A stretch of 64,000 nucleotides of DNA, from NCBI GenBank assembly GCA_033239525.1, contig BSYO01000025.1:6234001-6298000 (forward strand). Direction: 5' to 3'. Numbering within the stretch: the stretch's first letter is position 1; every line of letters starts with the position of its first letter. This DNA comes from Nepenthes gracilis (taxonomy: Eukaryota; Streptophyta; Magnoliopsida; Caryophyllales; Nepenthaceae). The notes beneath the pieces are model-generated. The model was not told where the DNA came from. It ran no database searches and saw only the letters and a list, made by a program, of their open reading frames with translations. The position numbers and the translations under genes were made by a program. This document shows, piece after piece, positions 1-10,727 of this stretch.

Positions 1-1310
1 AAAGCAGTTTGACCGGATCTGGTAACCAAAGCGCTCGAATCCGGAGGGCAATACGGAACCGAAGATCTATGTTGACCGGTTTCACTAACAAGAGCGCTTG
101 AAAATCGGAGAGCAGAGTTGAGACGGACATGGCAATTGACCGGGTTCGTTGACCGACAAAGTGCTTGAATGCGTAGAGCAGTGCGAAGCTGAAAATTTTT
201 TGTTGATTAGATCCGTTGACCGGCGAAATGCTCGAATTCGGAGAGCAAAGCGGAGACAGAAATCTTTGGTTGACCGCCGGTTCATTGGCCGGTGAAGTGT
301 TTGAATTTGGAGAGCAGATCAGAATCGGAAATCTTTGTTGATCGGATCAGTTCACCGGTGAAGTGCTCGAATCAGGAGAGCAGTTTAGGACCAGAAATCT
401 TTGTTGATCAGATTCGTTGACCAACAAAGTGCTCGAATCCGAAAAGCAGTTCAGAACCAAAAATCTTTGTTGACCGGATCCGTTGATTGGCAAAGTGTTT
501 GAATCTGGAGAGCAGTGTGGAGCCAAAAATATTCGTTAACTGGATCTGTTGATCGACGAAGTGTTCGAATCCGGAAAGTAGTTTGGATCGAAAATCTTTG
601 TTGACTGGATCTGTTGACTGGCAAAGTGCTCGAATTCGGAGAGTAATTCAGAGGCGAAAATCTTTGTTGACCAGGTTTGTTAATCAGCGAAGTACTCGAA
701 TCCGTAAAGCAGTGTGGAGCCAAAAATCTTCATTGATCGGATCTATTGACCAGTAAAGTGCTCGAATCCAGAGAGCTGTTTGGAGCCAAAAATCTTTGTT
801 GACCGGACCGCTGATCGCGAAGTGCTTAAATCCAAAGAGCAATTTAGAGCTGTGGATTCTTTGGCCTAAGAAAGTACCGGAGAGTAGTTTAGAGCTGGAA
901 ATTTTTATTGACCGAATCTGTTGATCAGTGAAATGCTCGAATCTGGATGAGTATTTTAGAGCTGAAAATCTTCGTTGACTAGATCGGTTGACCGACGAAG
1001 TGCTCGAATTCGAAGAGCATTACAGAGCTGAAAATCATTGTTGACCGGATTCGTTGATTGGTGAAGTGTTCGAATTTGGAGAGCATTTCAGAGCCGAAAA
1101 TCTTCGTTGATCGGATCTGTTGACCCGTGAAGTGCTCCAATTTGAAGAGCATTTCAGTGCCGGAAATTTTTGTTGACCGGATCCGTTGACCGATGAAGTA
1201 CTTGAATCTGAAGAGCAGTTCAAAGCTGAAAATATTTGTTGACTGGATCCATTGATTGGCGAAGTACTCAAATCCGGAGAGTAGTTCAGAGCTAAAAATC
1301 TTTATGGACC
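1..1310. repeat. Minisatellite, about 66-67 bp period
   Basis: Roughly 20 degenerate tandem copies fill the start of the window. Each copy carries a GTTGACCGGAT-like block, then an AAGTGCTCGAAT-like block, then GGAGAGCA and AAAATCTTTG. The GCTCGAAT-type anchor recurs near 31, 94, 161, 228, 297 and 363, so spacing is 63-68 bp. The open frames crossing it on either strand are translated repeat with no domain, and I do not call them genes. The array probably belongs to the non-coding part of a large LTR element and may extend beyond the left edge. Confidence 0.9.
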
Positions 1311-2754
1311 GGCGCCGATAGCGAGCAGTCCGAGTCTCAGGCAAGATCCAGGAGCACGCAAAAGGAAGATCTCAAACTAGAGGTTGGATCTCTTCACTGT
1401 AAGGACGTGCTTCGAGAGGTTGGGAGGCGACTTGCCTTAAGATAGTTGATCGTTCGAGCTGTAGCAATAGGATGCGCCTTGCATTCCCTGGAAGGGTTCT
1501 TCTTGTCATGCATTGCTGTTGGCGAGTCAACCAACAGGATTGGGAGTGAGGAGCCCCTAGAAAGCTCAATTGTTGGAACTGGGTATCCTTTGGCTCTTAA
1601 GTCAAGCAAATGGGTCAATACCATGACCACGGCTAAGTTTGGGATCCCGATCTCAGTGACTCCCTCTTCAAGGATGCCGCTTTGTTTTCTAGTGGAGCAT
1701 CAGGGTTGTTGGGGATGACTTGCACTGGATTTCAATCGTTCCCGTAAAGGGAAGTCGTGGCCCTGAGGAGACGCGGTTGTTGTCTAAGCGTTCTGCCTTG
1801 ATGAACGTGTTTGGTTGGTCGCACTTGCCCAAAGAGGAGGTTGTGGCGCTGAAATATGAGGTTGCTGGCTAAGCTTTGAAGCTATCATTACCGGGGCTTT
1901 TGCTAGCCTAGGCCATCACCCGCATGTACCGTCAATGCTCGGTCCTACTTGAGGACGTCGTAGCTTTCATGCATCTAGTCCTAGTCCGCCGACCATCGTT
2001 GACTGATGGTGCTCTCTCCTTTGGGAGGAGGTCACCGCACACATGCTAAAAAAGCCCCCTAAGGTTTTGAGTTTGACCACACATGGGCTGCTCGGTGATG
2101 GGACCAAGGTTTAGTTGACCGCCAATAGTCCACCTGGATGACTAGGGTTTATTTCGACCACTTACGGGCCACTTGGATGACCAAGATTCAACTCGACCAC
2201 TCATTGAGCTGTTTGGATGACCAGTGTTATGTAACCACTTGTATGAGCAGATAATATTACTATCCTAGTAACAAAAACATGATTCAAGCAAGCGATATGA
2301 TGTATGCAAGACTTGCCTGAATTCGGCGTGGAATCGTCGTAGGTGTTTGTCGGCAAAAGACGTGCTATGCCCTTGGAACCTGCCTAAGGCTCGAACTGCA
2401 TGGTTTGCGCATACCGCTTCAGAGGGTCGTTGGGGTGCTTTGGCAAACGCCTTGGCCTATGGCCCCTATGCTTTGGGGTTTGGTCATTTGCCATGAATTG
2501 GTTAGGTAGCATGCTGTTGTTGCGCTAGGTAGCCTGTTGGCTAGTGGTTTGGGTCCCATTGTCGATGGATACTGCCTCAGGTGACCCAGACGAGTGCAGC
2601 GCTTGGATGGATGATGTTTTCTGTGGTGTAGTAGGTGGTGGGCTGAGCACGTCGAGCCTCCATTGCAAGTGTCGCCATAACTTTTATAGGGTCTACTGCC
2701 ATGCATCTGGATCGCAAAGATCAACCTCGACGACTAGGCGATGCCGCGTGGTGA
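1311..2754. other. Unassigned, probably LTR-element non-coding DNA
   Basis: Nothing here supports a gene. The longest open frames (about 80-100 codons) overlap each other on opposite strands and show no recognisable domain. Mixed composition and minisatellites on both sides suggest the untranslated or spacer part of a large Gypsy-like retroelement, which is inference. Confidence 0.4.
2070..2235. repeat. Short tandem repeat, about 50 bp period
   Basis: About three degenerate copies share a TTGACCAC or TCGACCAC block followed by a GGGCCACTTGGATGACCA-like block. The CTTGGATGACCA core is seen near 2170 and a close variant near 2215. Confidence 0.55.
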
Positions 2755-3420
2755 AGATCGAGTCGAGAAGATCTCGCGGCAAGAGCTCCGACAAAGCTAG
2801 AGAAGATCTAGCGATCAAGAGCTATGGCAAGCCGAGAAGATCTCGCGATTAGGAGCTACGGCCGCCGAGAGATTTGGTGGCAAGAGCTCCGAGCATGCCA
2901 AAGAGATGGCGGCGAGAGCTCGGCAGCAGCAGAGAAGATTCGGCGGCAAGGAGTTTGGCAGCGGAGAAGATCGGCGGAGAGAGCTCTGGTGAGGTCATAG
3001 AAGATCCAAGTAGTGAAGAGTTACAACAGCCATCGAGGATCGCGTCGGGAGCTCTGGCCGAGCCACTGAAGATCCTGGTGATCAAGAGTTATGGCAGGCC
3101 AAAGAAGATCTGGCGATTAGGAGCTATGACAGGCTAGAGAAGATCTGGCGATGAGTTTCGGCAGACCAGAAAGATCTAACGGCAAGGAGTTTCGGCAGGC
3201 TAGAGAGATCTGACGGTGAGAACTCCAACAAGTCAGAGAAGATTTGGTGATGAGTTCCGGCAAACCAGAGAGATTTGGTGGCAAGGAGCTCTGGCAGGAT
3301 AGAGAGATTCGGTGGCGAGAGCTCTGGCAAGCCAGAGAAGGTCCGACGGTGAGAGCTCCGGCAGGCTTGGGAGATTGGCAGCGATGAGCTCTGGCAGGCC
3401 AAAGAGATCTGGTAATGAAT
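2755..3420. repeat. Minisatellite, about 34-36 bp period
   Basis: Many copies of a unit built from GAGAAGATCT, a GGCGGCAAG-like block, AGAGCTCCGGCAG and GCCA follow one another. GAGAAGAT anchors lie near 2765, 2800 and 2834. The frames on both strands are repetitive translations: one on the minus strand reads Leu-Pro-Glu-Leu-like motifs over and over. The unit is unrelated to the 66-bp repeat at the window start. Confidence 0.85.
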
Positions 3421-4069
3421 GTGACTGGCTGGAGAGCCGGAATGCTCCTCAATCCGATTGGAATGCCAAAAAGCTTCTCAGTCCGAAAAATTGCTACAGG
3501 CTTGCTGAATGAGAGATGGAGTGTCAAAGAGCTTTTGTGCTCTGTAGGGCTCTGAGACACTCTATTTAGTTTAAGAGTGAAGGACGGAAGCGAGGCTTAA
3601 GTTTTAAGGGAAGCTTTGCTACCTGTCCTGGCTCCTTGGAACCGGACCGATCATTTCTCTGGGAGTGGGCCCCATCGCTTGGATCTTTCCGAATATCGAG
3701 GTCGCCGAGTTGATGAGATAGATACTGAGGGCCGCCTGGGTCCCGAGGTTGTCAGGCCGATTGATCCTCTGAGAATGCTTACTTTCTCGGATCGATTGAA
3801 AGTTGATCAGCGAAGCCCCCGGTGTTACATCTTTTAACGGGTGTAGACAATCAGGGAGAGGGTGCTCTACTAACCGTCAGGCACTCGTACATTTGGCATC
3901 AATCACCTATTAGCATGGCTACCCGATGAGGGGTCATCGCCATGGGCCATGGGAGGTGATATCTTCCACCAACGTGCTAGCTGGAGCACGGGTATTGACC
4001 GTGTTTTATGTAAGAGATTGAGGGTTGAGGGGAGACACTAGACTTTTTTGTCACATTTTTTATAGACGG
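3421..4069. other. Unassigned region between minisatellites
   Basis: One 73-codon open frame begins at 3616 on the plus strand but has no recognisable domain and no homologous frame elsewhere in the window. I see no convincing gene, RNA or regulatory element. It is likely spacer of the same retroelement as its neighbours. Confidence 0.35.
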
Positions 4070-4330
4070 CGCCAATGTTGCGTCCTGGAACCCTGATTAT
4101 CGTATAGATTAGGGAGCCTTCTAATCTTCTGCTGCGAGTCGATCTAGATCTGGTCCGTTCTCCAACACTGATAACCTGGGACCTGCATAACACAGATCAT
4201 AAATAAGAGGTCAGAGGTCAATGGGGGGCTATCCCCCATTGATAATCCGATACACAAGTCAGAAATCTTCCGCAATAAACGGAGGAATGCACGTTCAAAA
4301 GTAAACATAGCGGGAGTGCAAAGATGCAGC
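4070..4330 (+). other. Gypsy-like conserved block, copy 1
   Basis: This stretch is collinear with 46655-46870. Shared landmarks are a TCCTGGAACCCT / CCCAGGTCCTTG block, CATAACACA followed by AAATAAGAGGTCAGAGGTC / AAATAGGAGGTTAGAGGTC, a C-run hairpin, and a CGCAATAAACG / CGCAATGAACG block. Two diverged copies in the same orientation suggest one LTR-retroelement family with a conserved non-coding segment. It begins just after a GGCGCC-containing sequence at 4067-4075. Whether it is LTR or 5' leader cannot be decided here. Confidence 0.55.
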
Positions 4331-4394
4331 GATGAGGGAAGTTTGAGAGGGATGTGTTAGGAGGCTTGAGCTCCATGAATACGCCCAGCAGATG

Positions 4395-4660
4395 GGCCGC
4401 TTTGAGGTGCGCCTGGCAGAGGTGCGGATTAGAGGTGCATTCGCAGAGGGTGACTTTGAGATGCGCCCGCGGAGGGCGACTTTGAAGTGCGTCTGCGGAA
4501 GGCAGCTTTGAGGTGCACCCGGTAGGGGGCGGTTTAGGGGTGCGCCCTGCGGGGGGCGGTTTTTGAGGTGCCCTCGACGGAGGGGCGGCTTAGAGGTGCG
4601 CCCGTAGAGGACGACTTTGAGGTGCGCTCAGCAGAGGGGCGGCTTAGAGGTGTGCCCAAT
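4395..4660. repeat. Minisatellite, about 30 bp period
   Basis: Roughly nine copies of a GC-rich unit follow the pattern GGGCGGCTT-(T/A)GAGGTGCGCCC-GCGGA. Copies differ by substitutions and small indels. It lies between the conserved Gypsy-like block and the next minisatellite. Confidence 0.8.
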
Positions 4661-4789
4661 AGAGTGGCGTCTTAGGAGAGAAAGACTAAACAGTATATAA
4701 GGGTTAACATTCAGGTTACCTGACTGGAGGGCAAACTCCTGGACAGTGAGCTCCTAACTCTGGGTCGAAAAGACTCGTGACTCTGGGAT

Positions 4790-4989
4790 GGAGGGCTGAG
4801 AGCCTCTAGACGGGAGGCGCATTGGTGGCCTCTGGACGGGAGGACGGCTTAGGGCTGAGAGCCTCCAGGTTGGAGGAGGGCTGACGGCCTCTATATCGGA
4901 AGAGGGTTGAGAGCCTCCTGGCAGCGGTAGGCTGATGGCCTCTGGATTGAAGGAGAGCTAGGAGCCTGCTGGCGGCAGAAGGCCGCTGG
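4790..4989. repeat. Minisatellite, about 60 bp period, left part
   Basis: Repeated blocks of GGCTGAGAGCCTCC, TGGCGGCGGAAGG and CTGATGGCCTCTGG with degenerate copies. The array stops at a solo LTR and resumes at 7142. Removing the LTR and one copy of the duplicated 5-bp target restores a normal unit junction (AAGGCCGCTGG followed by CCTCTGG). Confidence 0.8.
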
Positions 4990-5205
4990 TGTGAGGCCCC
5001 AGAATAAAAAATGTAATATTTGAAAGTGATTAAAATGATGATAATCATTAAGAGGCCAAACATGTAGTAAAAAATGATGGTTGGTAGTAAAAAGTTGATA
5101 AAATAGCTGAGTTCAGCAAACAGCCGAGTGGTGCTTGCCGTGCCCCCGAGGCGCTGCAGCGAGCACAAAATTCCAGTGGCTACTCGCTCGCCATGCGCTC
5201 AACAT

Positions 5206-5217
5206 GCACTCGAGCGC
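5206..5217 (+). promoter_or_regulatory. CTCGAGCGC promoter-proximal motif
   Basis: GCACTCGAGCGC differs by one base from the 12-bp palindrome GCGCTCGAGCGC found twice in the other solo LTR, and a related sequence occurs in the Copia LTR. It sits about 40 bp before the TATA box. Confidence 0.4.
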
Positions 5218-5255
5218 AGCCCTAACTTTTGCCCGCGTGCTGACTTCATTTTTGT

Positions 5256-5264
5256 TATAAATAG
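5256..5264 (+). promoter_or_regulatory. TATA box of the solo LTR
   Basis: TATAAATAG lies about 270 bp into the LTR and is followed by a GGGAAAAAGGAAC and GA-rich stretch typical of an LTR transcript start region. A GCACTCGAGCGC motif lies about 50 bp upstream (5206-5217). Confidence 0.55.
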
Positions 5265-7141
5265 AATGGGAAAAAGGAACATGGGAGAGAGAGCAGGCCA
5301 CACACGACGAAGAGGAAGAAGAGAAGAGGAAAAAGGGGAAATCACTTGTTCCAATCCACTTATGGTAAAAATAATGGTAGATCGGGCCAAGGTAAGTATA
5401 CTTCGGACGTTATTTTTCGTTTTTACTGATTTCTCTTACTTTAAAGTTGATGAAAATACTCTAAATTGTTGTTGTTATATGATTAAAGTAAATGAAGCAT
5501 GTTTCATTCGATTGTTTGGTTAGATTTTGTATTTACCTATATTTACTATATTTATTGCAAGTTTTGGCTTCGATTTCATGAATAAGCATGTAAATTGTGT
5601 TCGATTTTGTCCCGGAAGCTTGTGATGAAACCCTAGCTCGAAAATATTGAGAATTTTTGGTTAAATTGTATGATTTAATGTATGTATATGGATTTAAGGC
5701 ATTAATTTCATGAATAAGCACATGTTTAGTGTTCGTTTTAAGTTCGGAGGTTTTGGCAAAGCCCTAAGTATGAAAATGAAAGGGTTTTAATGATTTTTAA
5801 CCGTAACTCCTATTATATAAAAGTTAATTGACACTAAAATGAAGCTCCCGGTATAATTTGTTTTTGAAAATTTGTACGGACTTATACCGATGAACTTTCC
5901 ATGCACTTTTGAAGTAAAACTGAATGAGTTTTTAGATCGTTACTATATGTTCTAAACATTTTGAAGTTAATTGAAGAGAAATTGTGAAACTCTGATTGTG
6001 AAAGAGGGTTTTCAATAAAGAGATTATTTCTGATACTGTGATTTAGGACCCGAACTGATTACAATCAGGTTAGGTTATCCAACATATCTTAAAACTTTAC
6101 GATAGTAATCGAGGATAACTCTATCCATGGAGTTATATGTGGTCCGTCCTTCCTCGGGGCGTTACGATCAGAAGGAAAGTATAGTTTCTGGCCTACCTTC
6201 AAGTGGCACATTGTGCTAATCCCGCAAGATGAGATACTTTTGTTACAATTATCGGCCTTGGATTGTATGGAGTGAATATAATCTATCATCGATCATTTGT
6301 CCCTTTAGCTAGTAGGGTATATTGGCAGGGTCTGTTACCGTTATGTTATGTCACCGTTCTGTTATGTTACCGTTTTGTTCTATACCGTCGTTACTGTACT
6401 GATTTTTATTCCGTACCGATTACTGATTACTTATTACTGATTTTTGATTTTCGAGTTTAATATTGTCAAAGTATGCTTTCTCTATTTCCTAGATTATATT
6501 CTATTTAATCATTATATTTCTGCATAGATTCATAACCGTTCTGCATCACTGTTTTACCGCACATATGCATGTACCTTGTTGGGCCTTGACTAACTGTTTT
6601 ATTATTTTTTCCCCTCCAAATGAGACAATAGAGTTAGTGCCTGACGAGAAAGAGTGATTGAAAGAGATTTCTGAAGACTTTTGAAGACCTGAAGCATTTG
6701 GAGCTATTTTGGAAGAACCAGTTGATGTAAAGATTTGACTGGACATGTAATTTTATATATGGATCTTGTATTTTTAAGTATTCATGCACATGTGGGTTTT
6801 GTATAGAATGCATATGATATTTGTGATGGTAAAAAAAAAATTATATTTCTACAAGTTAATAGTTTAGCTTCCGCTCTAAACATTTGGATATACTATACAG
6901 GTCTTAGATGGCATCTCGTTATTGAACTATTAGTGTAGTTAATAGTTTTATAGATTTATACCATGGATGACATATGTGATCCTGTGTATGCGTGTTGTAG
7001 GAAGAACTGTGGTATAATTGATCCAGTTATAAATGAGACTCTGTCAAAATTTATGTAGAAGTCTTGCATTATCTTTTAGTCCGTTAATCCTATTTCTGTC
7101 TTGACGGAAGTTTCTGAGGAAAAAAAATCTGTTCCGTCACA

Positions 7142-7290
7142 GTTGGCCTCTGGACTAGAGGAAGGTTGAGAGCCTCCTGGCAGCGGAAGGTCGTTGGCAT
7201 CCAAACTGGAGGAAGGCTAAGAGCCCCCTTGCGACGAAAGGCCGCTGGCCTTGAGAGCCTCCTGGCGAGAAGAGGGCTGATGACCTCCTG
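7142..7290. repeat. Minisatellite, about 60 bp period, right part
   Basis: This is the continuation of the 4790-4989 array beyond the solo LTR, with the same GGCCTCTGGAC, GAGAGCCTCCTGGC and GGAAGG blocks. It ends near 7290, where non-repetitive DNA begins. Confidence 0.75.
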
Positions 7291-8368
7291 ACCACCATCC
7301 TACTCTCGTTAGAGATTGGCTAGCAACGGCTACACCATTCTCCGAGCCATTCAGAGCCTCATGGAGCTTCTTCGACTTCTTCAACTTGTTCTTCAAAGCA
7401 TGATGGTGCTTGCTTTTATGGTAAAATTTGCAGAGGCACTGTTTTTTTAAAAGCAATGTGAGACTTTTATTTTGAAAGAATTATATTTGACATGAAACTC
7501 ACTGCGAGCTTAACTCATTAAAGGCCACATTTGGACTCCATCAAATTAATTATTAATATTTTATATTTTTATTTATTAATTTTATTTCTAAATTTTATTA
7601 TTTCTTTTATGTCACGTGCCCGGCGGAGCGTCAAACAACTATCAACCATTTTATTACTGTACACGCGTGGGAAGGTACGCCTTTTTTTTTTTTTAAGAAA
7701 TAATATATATATATATATATATATTTTAAATCTAATTCTATTTGTTTTAATTTTTTAGTATCAATTTCATTTCCCAAATAAATTATAATGACTTGAGAAA
7801 AAAATAAGATTAGCCTTTATTTTTAAGTTTTACATGTGTTGAGTTTTTTTCTCATTATTATATATGTGTTATTATATAATCTAAAATGCAGGAAATTGAG
7901 CAATGTATTATATAATAAATATAATTTATTTAGTTCAAAATTAACATACGAAAAAATAGTAAATACGTTTTTGAAAAAGCTATGAATACAACAACAATAA
8001 AACATCCCATTTCTATCATATGGACCATTAAAATAAAAAAGTTAAATAATTAAAATTTGAATATTAAATAATATCTTTTAAATAATTATTTTTTATTATT
8101 TTTAATAGAATGATCTCCTACACTATATTTGACAAATTGTGATCATTATATAATGTCATTCTACTTGATATGGTATATTATCTTCTAAATATATAAGTAA
8201 TTTTAAGTAGTTTTTATTACATTATTTAAAATTTTTTAAGATCTAACTATTTATTTTTTGTCTAACTATAAATATTTATATTATATATAAAATTTTTATA
8301 AATATTTTTAACATTTCTTTCAAAATTTAAGATAAATGATTTACTATTTTATGTTCATTAATCATGTT
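7291..8368. other. AT-rich intergenic DNA
   Basis: No gene can be supported. A 79-codon minus-strand frame (7217-7456) has a Lys/His-rich stretch but no domain I recognise. From about 7520 the sequence is strongly AT-rich with long T and A runs and a (TA)n tract at 7702-7725. Confidence 0.5.
7702..7725. repeat. (TA)n microsatellite
   Basis: An uninterrupted run of about 11-12 TA dinucleotides lies in AT-rich intergenic DNA. Confidence 0.9.
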
Positions 8369-8640
8369 CTTTTTTTTATTGTAAGTAATTAAATTGTATT
8401 AATAAAAAAATATAGAATTAATATTCTATCTCCAAGTATTTTACCGATTTGAATTTAGAACAAAAACGTTAAGCCATTCTCCAAACATCGTGAATCATAT
8501 CACAAAATCCAAAGCAAAGTAAAAATAAACGAAGAAAACAAACAAAATTACATCTGCCTAAGGTCATCCCCAAGTCAGAGCCGTAAGGAAAACAGTTGAA
8601 TATGACAGTGACCTCAACCTCCTTGCTCTCCCATTTGCAA
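8369..8640 (-). mobile_element. LINE 3' end, 5'-truncated
   Basis: On the minus strand this reads as a LINE 3' UTR ending in a TTACTTACAATA-like sequence and a short A tract (T run at 8369-8378). The family's terminal hairpin is present as CCAAGT at 8442-8447 and ATTTGA at 8457-8462 (partly decayed). The right-hand boundary is not sharp and no target duplication was found. It carries no coding sequence. Confidence 0.65.
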
Positions 8641-8699
8641 TAGGCCAACTAGGCGCCAAGACCATCTGGCAGAATATCATTGCCCCACACGCCTTTTTT

Positions 8700-9660
8700 T
8701 TGGTCCTTACTACAAAGTCAAACCGGGCAAAGTAACCATACTGGTCATTTTACCCATTTTGGCAATTTGCTCCAACCTTGGCAAAGTGTAATCCGGTAGT
8801 GTTGCAAATCGGACCAAAACTCATTCTGGCTATTTTGCTGCATTTTGGAGCATGTTGGGCAAAATGTATACCGCCATAGAGATCCATTCCGTGCAAGTCA
8901 CCATACCAGTCAATTCACCCATACTGGCAATCTGCACCAAAGAGAATAAAGAGCATTCTGGCATTGTGCTGCATTCGGACCAAGAGCTATTCTGGCAATT
9001 TGTTGCATATTGGGCAAATGCTATCTCGGCATTTTGCAGAATATTGAGAAAAATGCAATCCGAGCAAAATCCGCATACCGGCCAAATGAGCCATTCCAAT
9101 AATTTGACCATATCCGCAATCCATACCAGTCAAAAACATGCATTCCAGCATTACTCACCAAATCGGTAAACTGGGACCATGCCTTGCAAAGGGAAGAAGT
9201 GCCAATTTGGCACTATGCTCTAACCAGCAAGCAACTAGGGTGCATACCGCAACCAACCAAGCAACAAAGAAATCTGCTCGGAATGGTTCTTTTTTTTTAT
9301 GCATACTGGCTAACTTCCCATAATAAAGACATATTGGACGGAATGCATTTTTTTTTTCCAAATTGACAAAGAGGAAAATATCGTCCAATAGACCGGCATA
9401 CTGCCTAGCCTAAGTGACCAAATCGGCACCGCAAACCGGCCAACCCATCAGCAAGAATGAGCCAACCAGAATGCATGCGTGCCATCTCAAAAGTGAGCCA
9501 TCCCCAAAGCAGACCGGCAAGGAAAAATGACCTTTCATATCGGGCACAACGGCACGACAATAATCAAGCCGACCAAACCGCATCAAAGATGCATACCGAC
9601 AATCTAGCCACCACAGGAGCACTCTGCCCGTGAATCTCTCTCTCTCTCTCTTTTATACCA
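8700..9660. repeat. Degenerate tandem repeat with CATACTGGCAA blocks
   Basis: Repeated, loosely spaced blocks such as CATTCTGGCAATTTG, GCATACCGGCCAA, CATATTGGGCAAAATG and ACCATACTGG fill this kilobase. The pattern resumes directly after the Copia element at 14080-14095 (TATACTGGCAACCAT), so that element inserted into this repeat. The open frames across it are repeat translations. Confidence 0.7.
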
Positions 9661-9685
9661 AACTGACCAAACCGACAAAGAGATG

Positions 9686-10684
9686 TGTGAGAGTCATTTT
9701 TATAATTGGCATATTCCGTGACCATATGTAATTTTTTTTATTAGTGTCGGGTTATGCTTCGTTGAAGTGCTGCATCAACACATTCCAGTGGCTGCTTATT
9801 CTCGGATCAACATACCGTGCCTGCTTCTCGCCTGATCCTGCTCGAGCCTAAAAACCAGAATGTCCCCGCTCACCGTGCTTTAGGTACCCGCTCGAGCCCA
9901 AAATCCAGAATGGTTCCCGCTCGCTGTGTTCCCGCTAGCCGCTCGAACGCTGATGCAACGGGCAAAAATTTTGAATGATTTTTTGCACTCTCTATAAATA
10001 CATATCTTATATTCTTGAAACCTGAAGACATCTAGAGCCTCTTCTGATATTGTTGGAGCCATTCTACTTGAGAGAAGAGCATTCCTCTTACTCTTTAATC
10101 TTGCTCCATTTGAGAAAACTGAACCTACTACGCTCTACATCGTTGTGCCTCATGTTCTAATGGTTTTTATCTTCATTTCTCTTTACCATTTAAACTCTTC
10201 CATCCTTCTACCTTCATTGGAGATGTCAGTACATTGAAAAAGGAGATCCGATCGTGGTTGGCAATTCAAGTGGCACGAGAGGAAAGATTGGCGTGAAGAC
10301 CGGAAGGTGTCTGGTTTTGTTGTCGCAGGCAAATCCAAGAAGTTCCCTGGTAGGGATCACAAGAAGGGAGTAAGTCGGCTAGGTTAGCGCGTCATTACCA
10401 CCCGGTCTGTAAGTTAATTTTCATAGTGCAGTTCTTCCCTAGCCGTTGAAGCTCGGAGGGTTTTTCTCGATTACCGTGGATATCGAGTTTTTCCTTCGTC
10501 ACTAAAAGTCGTGTCTTTTTTATTATTGCTCATCGTTATATATATTGTGCATGCTTGTTATCTCGTTAGCATCTAGAAATAAATATTCTTTACATATATT
10601 GAATATTTAATTTTTACTGCTTCCGCTATTATTGCACGGTGTCGAAACTTGATTATTCATGTTAGCACAAAAAGTGCTTTTTCA
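9686..10684 (+). repeat. Copia 5' LTR
   Basis: It is 999 bp with TG...CA ends. It is shorter than the 3' LTR (1066 bp) mainly because it lacks about 60 bp of a GC-rich, CTCGAG-rich segment that the 3' copy keeps at about 13245-13340. The TATA box is TATAAATA at 9993-10000. Confidence 0.9.
9993..10000 (+). promoter_or_regulatory. TATA box, Copia 5' LTR
   Basis: TATAAATA is identical in context to the 3' LTR copy at 13383-13390. It is the likely promoter for the gag transcript. Confidence 0.6.
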
Positions 10685-10686
10685 AT

Positions 10687-10699
10687 TGGTATCAGAGAC
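10687..10699 (+). other. Primer-binding site (tRNA-iMet type)
   Basis: TGGTATCAGAGAC begins two bases after the CA end of the 5' LTR. It matches the TGGTATCAGAGC-type site of many plant Copia elements apart from an extra A near its end. Confidence 0.8.
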
Positions 10700-10727
10700 T
10701 TACCCCGATCCGTGACCCCCGATTTAG

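Larger units (their letters stand above)
4990..7141 (+). mobile_element. Solo LTR of a Gypsy-type (chromovirus-like) element
   Basis: A 2152-bp segment starts TGTGAGGCCCC and ends CCGTCACA, so it has TG...CA termini. It interrupts a minisatellite. The flanking 5-mers are GCTGG (4985-4989) and GTTGG (7142-7146), a target duplication with one C-to-T change. No coding domain, primer-binding site or polypurine tract lies inside, and the longest frames have no homology I recognise. A TATA box at 5256-5264 is followed by a purine-rich transcript-start-like region. The TGTGAGG start is shared with the solo LTR at 22784-25318. Length and start suggest a Tekay/Del-like chromovirus, which is inference. 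Confidence 0.8.

Noticed and set aside
1..1310. Regular spaced repeats considered as a CRISPR-like array
   Set aside because: Units are directly adjacent and degenerate, with no unique spacers between conserved repeats, and the window is plant nuclear DNA.
3117..3560. 147-codon minus-strand open frame with repeated Leu/Pro/Ser motifs
   Set aside because: It is the translation of the 34-bp minisatellite. Several frames on both strands give similar repeats, and there is no domain.
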